64,000 nt of DNA, taken from assembly GCA_964577115.1 (NCBI GenBank), contig CAZNXJ010000006.1, positions 62,001 to 126,000 of the forward strand, written 5' to 3'. This document shows, piece by piece, positions 1 to 10,200 of the stretch. Every line of letters starts with the position of its first letter. The stretch's first letter is position 1. The DNA comes from CAZNXJ01 sp964577115. Its GTDB lineage: Bacteria; Planctomycetota; Planctomycetia; Pirellulales; Pirellulaceae. The translations under genes and the position numbers were made by a program. A model generated the notes under the pieces. It was not told where the DNA came from. It saw only the letters and a list, made by a program, of their open reading frames with translations, and searched no databases.

Positions 1-35
1 CTGGGTGGGCAAAAAGGGGAGGGAAAGCGGAGCCG

Positions 36-449
36 TCATCGGGGAATCCGGAGGTGCTGCGCGACGCCCTTCACGGCCGTGCGCGCCGGCGGATAGTAGT
101 ACACCGCCATCGCCCGCGTCATCCCTCGGCCCCCGTCGTAGTAGCGGTGGTACGAGTGGTAATGCGGGTAGAGGTATTCGTCCGGGTAGAACGGCTGGTA
201 GGTGATCCACGTGTGCCCAACGTGCGGCGGCACAGGCACCGGCGAGATGTAGAGCTGAGCGCCGACCTGCGAGCAGGTCGAGTCGACGTAGTAGTTGTAG
301 AACAGGTCGGGCGAACCGTAATCGATCGGTTGGCAATTGATGGCGTACGGATCGCGATGGATCTGCGCGGATGCGTCCGCCGGCAGCATGAGGTTCAAGG
401 CGGCCAGCAACAAGCCGCCGCAGGCGACGCGGGCAAATGTGCGAAACAT
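36..449 (-). CDS. Small secreted Tyr/His-rich protein of unknown function
   Basis: 137 residues. The N-terminus has a clear Sec signal peptide: a basic start, a hydrophobic core, and an Ala-rich cleavage region ending near residue 29 (ADASAQ). The mature part is rich in Tyr, His and Pro, including a HYHSYHRYY run near residues 96-104, and has two Cys that could form a disulfide. The ATG at 449 is supported by an upstream GGAGGAG. No catalytic motif is recognised. Small exported Tyr/His-rich proteins of this kind are common in planctomycetes and have no assigned role; metal binding or a surface role would be a guess. It is transcribed away from the topoisomerase genes. Confidence 0.65.
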   Translation of the reverse strand: MFRTFARVACGGLLLAALNLMLPADASAQIHRDPYAINCQPIDYGSPDLFYNYYVDSTCSQVGAQLYISPVPVPPHVGHTWITYQPFYPDEYLYPHYHSYHRYYDGGRGMTRAMAVYYYPPARTAVKGVAQHLRIPR

Positions 450-1135
450 GGGAACGCTCCTCCGTGGCGTAGGCGAGTTAACTCCGTGGGAAGCCGATTT
501 GCCGCGCGAGCTCGGCAGCCGGGCGTATCCCTGTAGGCTTACTCGGCAGGCTCGAGCAGCCAGGTAAATCTTTGTTCCCCGGCCCGCGCAGACTCGCGCG
601 CCGCCCGTCCGCTCCGCCTTGCTTCACGCCCTCTCTCCCCCGTTATGGTGGGCGAAACGCGCCTGGGAAATTCGGGGGCGGGCCGGTATAATCCCAACGT
701 ATCGCCCGGCTTGCCTGTTTTCGCTCGGCGCTGGCGCCACTTGATGCGACCAGGCATGTTTCCGAGGCCCGCTTTGGCAAACGCTGGCGCACCTTCTGTC
801 GGCAATCGTGGTGTGGCCGAGGACGTCGGCGAGCCGAAAAAAGCAGTCAGCATGGAAGGTGACCCGAGTCATGGGCTGGGCGGTCGATTCGGCGCGGCAC
901 CCGCAAAGAAGTCTCCGCGCAGGGCCCCGAGCGGGAAGCATGAAGTCACAGCTTCCGTTTCCATGGCATGAGGGGAACCGGCCGCGCCCTCCATTCGCTC
1001 TGCCGGGCACCGGCTGCCGCGGTGCCGACGTCATGCGGTCGGCGCAAACGGCCCGCCACTGCGGCTGCGCGACCCACGCAGCGGGAGCGTTCGGCCGAGC
1101 GACAGACCGACGATTTTTCGTAGGAGCAATGTACC
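450..1135. other. Non-coding gap upstream of top6B
   Basis: 686 bases between the divergent small secreted gene and top6B. Open frames here are short and their products look like random GC-rich translation. The only notable element is a perfect TATAAT at 687-692, listed separately. No RNA gene is recognised. Confidence 0.5.
664..692 (+). promoter_or_regulatory. Possible promoter for the top6BA operon
   Basis: A perfect -10 hexamer TATAAT lies at 687-692, preceded by GG. The region where a -35 box would sit (around 664-669, TGGGAA) matches TTGACA poorly. If used, the 5' leader to the top6B start would be about 435 nt. A TATAAT in this GC-rich DNA is uncommon but could be chance. Confidence 0.25.
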
Positions 1136-3223
1136 TTGAGCGATCCTCAGAAGGCGCCGTCCTCCCGAATCGCGGCTGATTCCGAGCTGGCCTCGGCCAG
1201 CGAGCCCAAGAATGGTGCGGCGCGGCGGAAAGCCGACGCGCAGTCGATGGCGTCCAGGCAGCGGGATATTTCGGTCAGCGAGTTCTTCACAAAGAACAAG
1301 CACCTGCTCGGCTTCGACAACCCGCGCAAGGCGCTGCTCACGACGGTCAAGGAAGCCGTCGATAACTCGCTGGATGCCTGCGAAGAAGCGGGGATTTTGC
1401 CGGAGCTGTGGGTGGAACTGACGCAGACGAAACCGAACCGGTTCCGCGTCGCCATCCAGGACAATGGGCCCGGCATTGTCAAGAAGCAGATTCCGCTGAT
1501 CTTCGGCAAGCTGCTATACGGTTCGAAGTTCCACCGGCTCCGCATGAGCCGCGGGCAGCAGGGGATCGGTATCAGCGCGGCCGGCATGAATGGGTGGATG
1601 ACGACGGGCACCCCGGTCAAGATCATCTCCAAAACCGCCGCGCGCAAGCCGGCTCATTACTTCGAAATCCAGATCAACACGCAGCGCAACCAGCCGGAGA
1701 TCAAAAACGGCGGCGGCGAGGGCGTTGACATTCCGCCGGGTGAGAAGGGGCTGAAGTACCTCGAGGAGCACGGCATCGACTGGGTTTCGCACTATGAACC
1801 CGAGCAAGAAGGTCAGCCGCCGAAGGAAGTGATAAGCGGCACGCGCGTGACGATCGAGCTGGCGGCGAAGTACCAGCGCGGCCGCGGCAGCGTCGATGAA
1901 TATCTCGAGCAGACCGCGATCGCCAACCCGCACGTGACGCTGCACTACAAGGACCCAGAAGGCAACGTCCGCGTCTATCGCCGCTCGACGGATCGCCTTC
2001 CGCCGGACCCCAAGGAAATCCTGCCCCATCCGTACGGCGTCGAGCTCGGGACGCTGGTGACGATGATTCACCAGACAAAGGCCACGACGCTCTCGCAGTT
2101 CCTCACCACGTCGTTCTCGCGCGTCACCGCGTCTGTGGCCAAGGAAATCTGCGAGAAGGCCAAGATCAGCCCGCGCACGTCGCCGCGCCGCGTCGGGACG
2201 CAGGCGGCCGATGCGATTTACCATGCGATCCAGCAGACGCGCATCAAAGCGCCCGCGACGGACTGCATTTCGCCGATCGGCGAGGAACTGCTGCTCAAGG
2301 GGTTGCGGCAGGTGTTGCCTGGCGAGTTCTACTGCGCGGCGACTCGGCCGCCCAGCGTCTATCGCGGCAACCCTTTCATCGTGGAAGTGGCGCTCGCCTA
2401 TGGCGGAACGAGTCCTGTCGAGCGGATATCGATGGAGCTGCTCACCGAACTGCTGTCTCACAGTGACGCTCGCACGCTGCGCCAGTTCCTGATCAACACG
2501 TTTGACGGGCTCGGTCCCGATGGCGCCGACCGGATCCTTAAGGAGAGCGGCTTTGGCGTCCGCAATTCGCCCGGCAAGCTGAAACCGAAAGAGATCGAAC
2601 GGCTGCACCAGGCCATGCGGAACGTGAACGTGTCCGAGGGCCAGGTCATGCAGGTGCTGCGGTACGCCAACCGCGTTCCGTTGCAGTTCAAGATGCGCGA
2701 CTGTGCGATTACCGAAGCGATCATGCAAACCAACTGGCGGTCGTATGGGCTAAGCCAATCGCGCGGTTCGCTGCCGAGCGGCCCGGTGTCGGTGATGGTG
2801 CATATCGCCAGCGTCTGGGTGCCTTTCACCAGCGAATCGAAGGAAGCCATCGCTTCCTACCCCGAAATTCAGCGCGAACTTCGGCTCGCCCTGCAAGCCG
2901 TGGGGCGAAAGCTGGGCATGTTCCTGCGGCGGCGTAACCGCGTGAAGCAGGAGAGCGAGCGGCGAAGCATTTTCCTAAGGTACCTAGGCGAGGTCGCGAA
3001 CGCCGTCAGCTCGCTCAATGGAGTGGATCGCGGCGAGCTGTACGAAAAGCTACTACAGGTCGCGAAGCGCAAGACGGCCGAGGCGGATCTCAAGTTCGAC
3101 GAACGGGGCAAGGCGATCATCGACGAGCCGGAAGCCGACTTCGGCGACAATGTGCTCATCGTCTCCCAGGAGCCGGAGGAGATGTTCGCGGAACAGCTCA
3201 ATGGCAAGCAGCGCAGCGCCTGA
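1136..3223 (+). CDS. top6B: DNA topoisomerase VI subunit B
   Basis: 695 residues. ATPase subunit of the type IIB topoisomerase, which opens and closes the gate during ATP-dependent double-strand passage. The GHKL ATPase fold is explicit: N-box with E73 and N77 (KEAVDNSLDA), DNGPGI at 109-114, and GQQGIG at 140-145. A helix-two-turn-helix segment follows near residues 440-490, then a transducer-like C-terminal half. The TTG start at 1136 is chosen because AGGAG (1122-1126) sits 9 nt upstream; the nearby ATG at 1129 is out of frame. The first ~40 residues are a polar extension. top6A follows after 110 bp, so the two form an operon. Topo VI is typical of archaea and plants and patchy in bacteria, which suggests ancient transfer. 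Confidence 0.95.
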   Translation: MSDPQKAPSSRIAADSELASASEPKNGAARRKADAQSMASRQRDISVSEFFTKNKHLLGFDNPRKALLTTVKEAVDNSLDACEEAGILPELWVELTQTKPNRFRVAIQDNGPGIVKKQIPLIFGKLLYGSKFHRLRMSRGQQGIGISAAGMNGWMTTGTPVKIISKTAARKPAHYFEIQINTQRNQPEIKNGGGEGVDIPPGEKGLKYLEEHGIDWVSHYEPEQEGQPPKEVISGTRVTIELAAKYQRGRGSVDEYLEQTAIANPHVTLHYKDPEGNVRVYRRSTDRLPPDPKEILPHPYGVELGTLVTMIHQTKATTLSQFLTTSFSRVTASVAKEICEKAKISPRTSPRRVGTQAADAIYHAIQQTRIKAPATDCISPIGEELLLKGLRQVLPGEFYCAATRPPSVYRGNPFIVEVALAYGGTSPVERISMELLTELLSHSDARTLRQFLINTFDGLGPDGADRILKESGFGVRNSPGKLKPKEIERLHQAMRNVNVSEGQVMQVLRYANRVPLQFKMRDCAITEAIMQTNWRSYGLSQSRGSLPSGPVSVMVHIASVWVPFTSESKEAIASYPEIQRELRLALQAVGRKLGMFLRRRNRVKQESERRSIFLRYLGEVANAVSSLNGVDRGELYEKLLQVAKRKTAEADLKFDERGKAIIDEPEADFGDNVLIVSQEPEEMFAEQLNGKQRSA

Positions 3224-3333
3224 TCGCACGTGCCGAGCTCGGGCGCTGTCCACGCGCCGAGCTGCAGCCTGCGGAATACCTAATGAACGCAATCCATCGA
3301 AAGAGCGGATAGGAAGATAGAGAGCCAACGTTT

Positions 3334-4494
3334 ATGGCGAAGAGAAAACCGCGTACGGCGAAACCCGCCGAACAGAACGGCAATCCCAACGTCGAGTTGA
3401 CCGAGGCCGATCGGCGCACGCTGGCCTCGCTCCGCTCGCTCGCCGATGGCGTGGTGAGCATGGCGGAGCGGAGTCGCCCGCCGCACTTGGACATCCCGTC
3501 CCGTTCGCTGTCGAACGTGCGTTTCAACAAGTCGCGCCGTGTGATCGAGATGGGCAGCGGTACGAATCGCCGCGAACTGTTTAACCTGTCCCAGGCGCGT
3601 TCCTATATGCAAACGGTGCTCGTCACCAGCGGCTGCAAACAGTTGATCGAGCAGGGCAAGACGACCAGCATCCGAGGTATGTACTACCTGCTCAAACACA
3701 GCATTGAAGGAACGAAGGAAGAGACGTTCAACGATCAGAGCGAATGCGACCCGATCATTGAAGACGTCGAGGTGACGCTGAACGCGCTCCGCGAGGAACT
3801 ACACGTCTATGCCTCGAATCGCGGCGCCATGGTGGGCAACATCACGCTGAATGACAGCGGGGATGAAATTGATTGTTCGCGCATGGGCAGTGGCGGGTAC
3901 AGCATTCCGTCGATTGTCGAGCCCGAGGTGGTGAAGTTCCTTTCGTGCGACGCCAAGTTCGTGCTGCATGTCGAAAAAGACACGGTGTGGCGCCGCTTCA
4001 ACGAAGACAAGTTCTGGCGCAAGCACAACTGTATTCTGACGCACGGTAACGGTCAGCCGCCGCGCGGCGTACGAAGGCTCTTGAATCGGCTGCATAACGA
4101 ACTGAAGCTGCCGATCTACTGCCTGCTCGATAACGACCCGTGGGGATACTACATCTACAGCGTGATTAAACAGGGGTCGATTAACCTGGCCTACGAGTCT
4201 GCTCGGATGGCCATTCCCGAAGCCAAGTTCTTGGGGCTCCGCAGTATCGACTTCGTCCGCTGCGGCCTGTCACCCAGCGTGACGATCAATCTGAGCGACA
4301 ACGATCGCAAGCGGGCTCAGCAGATCGCCGCCTATCCCTGGTTCCAAAACAAGAAGGCCTGGCAGAAAGAAATCGAGCTGATGCTCAAGAACGGTTTCAA
4401 GCTCGAAGTCGAAGCTCTGATCAATAAGGGCATCAGCTACGTGACCGAAGAGTACGTGCCCGAGCGGTTGGAAGAGCAGGATTTTCTCGATTAA
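3334..4494 (+). CDS. top6A: DNA topoisomerase VI subunit A (Spo11-like)
   Basis: 386 residues. DNA-cleaving subunit that forms a transient 5'-phosphotyrosyl bond. The winged-helix 5Y-CAP region carries the RGMYY motif (residues 114-118), whose Tyr117 or Tyr118 is the catalytic tyrosine by family position. The Toprim domain has the metal-binding acidic residues E214 and D266/D268 in LLDNDPWG. Length is normal for the family. It lies directly downstream of top6B, forming the A2B2 holoenzyme. The ATG at 3334 has only a weak purine-rich ribosome-binding region. Both subunits look intact, so an active enzyme is expected alongside the cell's own gyrase/topo IV, which are not in this window. Confidence 0.95.
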   Translation: MAKRKPRTAKPAEQNGNPNVELTEADRRTLASLRSLADGVVSMAERSRPPHLDIPSRSLSNVRFNKSRRVIEMGSGTNRRELFNLSQARSYMQTVLVTSGCKQLIEQGKTTSIRGMYYLLKHSIEGTKEETFNDQSECDPIIEDVEVTLNALREELHVYASNRGAMVGNITLNDSGDEIDCSRMGSGGYSIPSIVEPEVVKFLSCDAKFVLHVEKDTVWRRFNEDKFWRKHNCILTHGNGQPPRGVRRLLNRLHNELKLPIYCLLDNDPWGYYIYSVIKQGSINLAYESARMAIPEAKFLGLRSIDFVRCGLSPSVTINLSDNDRKRAQQIAAYPWFQNKKAWQKEIELMLKNGFKLEVEALINKGISYVTEEYVPERLEEQDFLD

Positions 4495-4569
4495 ATCCCT
4501 CTGGGAACCTCACCGTTCAGCACACCGCTTCCAGCCCGGGCGCTAACCATTGCTGTATCCGAGTCTTCG

Positions 4570-6270
4570 TTAGCTTTGGCGTTCGAAGTAGCGATAAAGA
4601 GTGCGCAAGCGGCGGACGTGATACACCATGATCAGGCCGATCAAAGTGAAGACGGCTCCGGTGACGACCGAGTAATGCCACGGTTCGCCGTCTTCGGGGC
4701 GCAGCCAGAGCAGCGTGGCGTAGGCGACTACGCAGGCGGCGGTCATGAAGCCCACCAGCCGCGCGCGGAAGAAGCTGCCAGAACCGACAATCAGGAGCGC
4801 GAACGCGGGGAACAAGATGCTCCGCGGACCATGCGCAACGGCCAGCGTCCACGTCAGGAAGATGACATCGACCGCGGCCCAGAGAAACCGCCCGAGTTCG
4901 CTCGTGCGCGGACGCTGGACGATCGCGTTGAACACAACACACGCGACCGCCCAGAGCGCGAAGATGCCCGTAAACTGCCAGTGATAGGCCCACTCGTCAC
5001 CGACCAAAGTCTGGCCGCCTAGTACGAGCCGGCTTTGCCGGAACAATTCGACGATACTGATCGCACCGAGGTGTGCGCAGAGCGCCGGGACGCGGCGCGG
5101 CAGGCGCCGCATGGCGTCATACACGCTGGGGCTCGCTCCCTCCAGCGGTTCGCCTCGCAGAAACAGGTTCAGATCATGCGCCAGCGCGGCTGCCGACGGG
5201 TAGCGCCGCTTGGGATCTTTTTCGAGGCAGCGGCGGCAGATGCGGTCGAGTTCGCTCGGCACGAGCGGATTCAGCTTGCGTAGCGAAACGGGCTCGGCCT
5301 GGAGCACCTGTAGCAGGAGATCGACGTGATTGGTCGCGGTGAACGGAGGCTGACCCGCCAGCGCCGTATAGAGGATAGCTCCGAGCGCATACACGTCGGC
5401 GGCTTCGGCAATGCCGCTGGGCCGAGCCATCGCCTGCTCGGGGGCCATAAACTTCAGCGTCCCGAGAATTTCGCCGGTCGCCGTTAGGCCATCGTTGGAA
5501 TCCAAACGCTTGGCGAGCCCGAAGTCGGTAACTTTCGGCTCACCGCTGTGATCAATCAGGATGTTGGCAGGTTTCAGGTCGCGATGGACGACCTTGTGCG
5601 CGTGCGCGTACGCGATGGCCTGAGCCACCTTTCGGACGAGCTTTACGGCTTCGAGTGTTTCGAGCGGCCCATCGCGCAGGATGTCCGCCAGGCTCCGCCC
5701 CTCGATGTAGCTCATCGTGTAGTAGTGCAGCCCCTCGAGCTGCCCGATCTCGTAGATCGGAACGATGCCCGGGTGTTCGAGGCGCGCGGCCGCTTCGGCC
5801 TCGACGTAGAAACGCTGCACGGCAGCGGTGTCCGCCAACTGGCCGCTCAGAATCATCTTTAGCGCAACCGTGCGATTCAGCCGCCGCTGCCGCGCTTTAT
5901 ACACCACGCCCATTCCGCCGCGCGCGATCTCCTCGAGCAGCTCGTATTCGCCGAACGGTATCGCGTCGCCGTCCACGGCCGGCAGCGTCGAACGACTGCT
6001 CGGATTGCTGCCTCGATCGCTAGGAGGCGTCAGCGACACCGTGATGCTCGTATCCGGCGGAGTAGTCCCGAGCGAACTTGGCAAAGCGAAGACGCCCTGC
6101 ACGCGGTCGTGCCCCTCGAAGAACTCGCGAAGTTCGGTCGCCCAGTCCGCATATTGCTCGAGCAGCGCCCGTCGATCGGGGCATTCACCCCGCTCGATGG
6201 CCAGCAGATAGTCGGCAATTATTTCGTCGAGCTGTTCGCTGTTGCGGGAGCCGGCAGGCTGATGAGCCAT
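4570..6270 (-). CDS. Membrane Ser/Thr protein kinase
   Basis: 566 residues. An N-terminal helical region (about 10-60) of the type seen in planctomycete ECF-linked kinases is followed by a Ser/Thr-rich linker. The Hanks-type kinase domain (about 108-375) has all key residues: glycine loop RGGMG (117-121), Lys138, HRD with Asp231, Asn236, DFG 249-251 and APE 276-278, so it should be active. The C-terminal ~170 residues contain about five hydrophobic segments (roughly 400-415, 432-450, 463-480, 486-520, 535-550), making it an integral membrane protein with a cytosolic kinase. An ECF sigma gene lies 107 bp upstream on the same strand, a pairing frequent in planctomycetes and probably functional. 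Its substrates are unknown. Confidence 0.9.
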   Translation of the reverse strand: MAHQPAGSRNSEQLDEIIADYLLAIERGECPDRRALLEQYADWATELREFFEGHDRVQGVFALPSSLGTTPPDTSITVSLTPPSDRGSNPSSRSTLPAVDGDAIPFGEYELLEEIARGGMGVVYKARQRRLNRTVALKMILSGQLADTAAVQRFYVEAEAAARLEHPGIVPIYEIGQLEGLHYYTMSYIEGRSLADILRDGPLETLEAVKLVRKVAQAIAYAHAHKVVHRDLKPANILIDHSGEPKVTDFGLAKRLDSNDGLTATGEILGTLKFMAPEQAMARPSGIAEAADVYALGAILYTALAGQPPFTATNHVDLLLQVLQAEPVSLRKLNPLVPSELDRICRRCLEKDPKRRYPSAAALAHDLNLFLRGEPLEGASPSVYDAMRRLPRRVPALCAHLGAISIVELFRQSRLVLGGQTLVGDEWAYHWQFTGIFALWAVACVVFNAIVQRPRTSELGRFLWAAVDVIFLTWTLAVAHGPRSILFPAFALLIVGSGSFFRARLVGFMTAACVVAYATLLWLRPEDGEPWHYSVVTGAVFTLIGLIMVYHVRRLRTLYRYFERQS

Positions 6271-6377
6271 CGCAGGGTTCTCGCAGAAAATTGTCCTAAG
6301 GTCGGATTGCCGCGGGAATCACCGAGCTTCCGGTACGCTTGGTTCGTGCCATTCCATGCGGCGGAGCCAGGAGCGGG

Positions 6378-6959
6378 CTAGGGCTGTTGCGTCTCGCGGC
6401 ATTCCGCCAGCGCCGAACGCAATCGCTGTAGGCCTCGGTGCAACAGGCCGCCGACGGCCGAAACGCTTCGGTCGAGATGTTCGGCGATTTCTGACAGCTT
6501 CCAGCCATGCCAGTAATGCAGTTCCACCGCCTCGCGCTGATCGGGTGGCAACTGCGCCACGGCTTCGGCCAGTTTCAAGACTTGTTCGTTGTGCTGAGCG
6601 ACCTCCGAGGGGCTCGGCTGTTCGCAGCCGATCCAGGCTTCCAGCTGAGCGGACGATTGATCGAGGCTCTGACGCAGGCTTCGTTCGCGGCGAACGTCGC
6701 GTTTGTCGCGCTGAAGATCGCGTATCGTATGGGTGAGATTCCGAGCGAGGATCTGGCGCAGCCAAGCGGCCATTTGCCCGCTGTTGTCACCCCGGTGATC
6801 GGGAAGTGCACGGTACGCCTGGAGCATCGTCTGCTGGACGATGTCGGACGGGTCCAGCTTCGCCTGGAGGCGGCGATTAAACTGCATGCGGGCGAGCAGT
6901 TCGAGGTACGGACGATACCGCTCCAGTTGCCGTCCGTTCTCGTTTTCCGGCATACTCAT
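6378..6959 (-). CDS. ECF-type RNA polymerase sigma factor (planctomycete type)
   Basis: About 193 residues from the ATG at 6959 (MSMPENEN); ATGs at 6980 and 6953 are alternatives and none has a strong Shine-Dalgarno. Region 2 is visible near residues 30-90, with DPSDIVQQTMLQAY and AWLRQILARNL. Region 4 is near 130-185, with LPPDQREAVELHYWHG and the helix-turn-helix LSEIAEHLDRSVSAVGGLL. It directs RNA polymerase to a small regulon. The downstream kinase gene on the same strand suggests control by phosphorylation or a kinase-linked signal; no zinc anti-sigma gene is adjacent. Confidence 0.9.
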   Translation of the reverse strand: MSMPENENGRQLERYRPYLELLARMQFNRRLQAKLDPSDIVQQTMLQAYRALPDHRGDNSGQMAAWLRQILARNLTHTIRDLQRDKRDVRRERSLRQSLDQSSAQLEAWIGCEQPSPSEVAQHNEQVLKLAEAVAQLPPDQREAVELHYWHGWKLSEIAEHLDRSVSAVGGLLHRGLQRLRSALAECRETQQP

Positions 6960-7242
6960 GTTTCCGTGTCCCCGCTCCATCTTAGCTCAGTCTGTTAAAC
7001 GGTATCAAACGCCGGAGACTTCGCCGCAGAAATGTGCGGCCACGGTGGTTGTCGAGGCGGGAACGATGGCGACAAGTCGAATCCCGCCGTCCCAGGTAGG
7101 CGCCCATGCCCTTTGAAAGCGCCACGCGGCCCCTCGGGCTGCCTCCCCTCTTTTCCGAAGTAGGCTCTTTTCTATCGGTTCTGCGCGGGTTTTCGAGCCG
7201 AATGGGCTCTGGTGACGGCGGGGCCTTTTAGGAGCGCACGGC

Positions 7243-10200
7243 ATGTTCGACTTCCTCTTCTACCTGGCGATCGGTCTAACGTTTATCGCGGTAGTAGGAC
7301 ATGCGCTTTGGGTAACCGCCCGCACGATCTTCCGCGCACTCACGGGGGGATATAGCGGAGCGTTCCACCGCTCGCAGCTCGACACCGTCGCTCGTTACTA
7401 CGAGAAGCAGTACCAGCGTGGACGGATGACCGCGCATCAATATACTCAGGCCCGCGACATCCTGGACGCAGAATATCGTGCCTTGCACATCCCGCCGCCG
7501 CCGCGATACGTCTTCCGCAAGGCGGAGCAGCCCGCCGCGCAGCGGCCCGAAGCACCAGCTGTTACGGCCGAACGGCCGGTCGAAGCCGTCGTGGTCGGCG
7601 ACGTGCGGGAGACGGCCTCGCCCCGGCCGAGTGCTCCTGCGGCGGCGCCGCGTAGTGAGCCGTCGTATGAGGCCGTCTGGCCCGCCGACGTCGGGCCGCC
7701 GAAAAAGCCTCGCTCGCTGACCATCCCCCCCATCAGCCCGCCGCCTGCCAGCCAATCGCCGCCCGACAAGCCCGCGCGGTCGCCGTTCGACTTTGAGGAC
7801 ACACCGGCCAGGCCTCCACGGCGACCTTGGTCCGAAGTGCTCCAGTCGTTCATGCAGGAGAAAAACATCCGCTGGGGTGAACTGGTCAGCGGGATCCTGA
7901 TCGTCGGCAGTGCGGTGGGCCTGGTCGTCAGTCTGCGCCGGGAATTGCAAGCCACGATCCCGTACTTTCCGGCCTTGCTCTTTATGCTGATCACGGGTGC
8001 CATTCACGGAGCCGGCCTGTATAGCCTCAAGAAATGGAAACTGGCCACAACCAGCCGTGGCATGCTGACCATCGGGCTGCTGCTGATCCCGCTGAACCTG
8101 TTTGCCGCATGCCTGCTGGCTCGCGGCAGCGAGCGGCCTATCACAGATCCGGCCGTGCTGGGGGCGATCGCCCTGGGGCTGGTCGGCTACACGACCATGA
8201 CGTTCGCATCCGCTCGGCCGCTGTTCCGCCCCGAAAACGGTTGGATCGTGGCGGGCACCGTTCTGGGTATCGCCTTCTGGCAGATTGTCTTGAACCGCGC
8301 TCTTGAGCCTGGAACGACCATCACGACGGCGAACGTATTGCTGGCGCCCGTCACCGGGCTGTTCATTGTCGGCAGCAGCCTATTCGCGTGGCGTCAGAGG
8401 CACACCGACCAAGCGGACGAGCAAGCGGCTCGCGGATTGTCGCTCGAGCAGCATCTTCAGGGATTCGGGCTCATGCTCTTCGCGACGCTCTGCGCGTTGG
8501 CGATGGCCGCGGCAGCACTGGGAAGTGTTCCGCGCTTGCTGGACGTCTGTGCTCCCGTACTGCTGCCGCTTGCGTCGCTCGGCTGGCTCGTACCGGGCTG
8601 GCGGCTGATGCAGGGCAGGTCGGTCGAGTGGGAACGGTTCACTGGCATCGCGCTGGTGTTCCTCGGTGCGTTCCACGTTGTTTTGGCTTTGGTGTTCGCC
8701 TGGCCCGATCCCATCCCGATGTTCATTGCCGCGACCATCGGCGCGATCGTGCTCGGTGCCACCGCCGGCGTCCTGGCCATGCCCGCAATGAGCAGCGTGG
8801 CCGCTGCCGTGGGAGCGTTCGGCATGATCGTCGGCTTGCATTTCGTGGCCGGTAGCTACAACGGTCCGGTCGCGTCGTGGCCAGCGCAGCATGGACGCGT
8901 GATGATGAGCGTCACGACGAGCGTCAACTGTGCGCTAGTTAGTGCGCTCTCGATACTTGGCTCGGCGGGTGTCACTCGGCGCGGCGGAGCGTGGAGCGAG
9001 CACGCACGCGCGGTGATGCCCGTTGGGCTTGCAGCCGCCGCGTGCAGCATCACCGTGGCGTTGATTGCAAGCTTCCTGGCGACGGTCGGCGGCAGCATGA
9101 CGACCGCATCGGCAGTGCTCGTCTGGCACGCGCTGTTAGTGTTGACAGCCGGCATGGTGTGGAGCGAACGCTGGCTGCTCCGCATCGGTCAGGGGGTGCT
9201 GCTGGTGGCACTGCTGCATATCACCTATTTCCATCCAGAATGGTTTGCGTGGTGGAACACGTCGCGCGCTCGGCCGTTCGTCCTCACGGCCATCCAGGTT
9301 CAACTGGCGCTGGTCAGCCTCGGGGCGCTCGCCGCGAAGATAGCTCCGCGGTTTCGGGTGCGGGAGAGTTCGGCCGCGTTGCTCGCTGGCGAACTGGCCG
9401 GCACGGCGGGAGTGCTCGCGGTTCCGACGGCAGTGATGGCGCTCGGGGCCAACTGGACTCGTGCCGCAGCGCTGACGGCCGATCTGAGCCTCGTGTCGGT
9501 CGGGCTGCTCGCCGGAAACCTTGTGTTTGGCGGCCTGTCGTGGCTCCGGCCGCTTCAGTTTTCCTTGTACGCCAGCGGCGCCGCGGGAACATGCGCCGTG
9601 TTCTTGCACCTGGGCGACGGACACCTTTGGACCAACCCGAGGCTCGTCGCCTGGCAGCTTACGACCCTTGCCGCGATTGGCGGCACCTGGCATGGGGTGG
9701 CGTGGGCTGCGTCCCGCCTGGGGCGGCCGTGGCTCGCCGCGCAGCGCGAACGTCTGGACGTCGTGGTTTCGAGTGCGCTGAGTGTCGTGCTCTTCGGATG
9801 GGCCGTTGTCGCATGCTGGCCGGGCATCCTTGGCGAGTTCGGCATGCTGCCGGAGTATTTGGCCAAGCGCGTCGAGTTTACGTGGCTCAATGAGCTTGCT
9901 GCGTCGAACGCATTGTGGATTCCATTGGGCGCTCTGGTCGTCTGCCTGATGCTCGGGCAAACCAGCGCGGCGGCTCGGCTGATGCGCGAGGCCCTCACCG
10001 TGTGCGGCTTTGCTGCACTCGTGCTCGTTGCGTCCCAGTTCGCCGACCAATTGGCGACGGCATCCGCGATGCGCTGGCTGCTGGCCAGCGGTTTACTCGG
10101 CTTCGCGCTCGCCATGCTTGTGGGCCGTTCTTTGTGGGGACGCCGCGAGCTAGCGCCGTCGGATGCGCGGCCGAAGCCGAAGGTGCGCGCCGAGGCGTAC

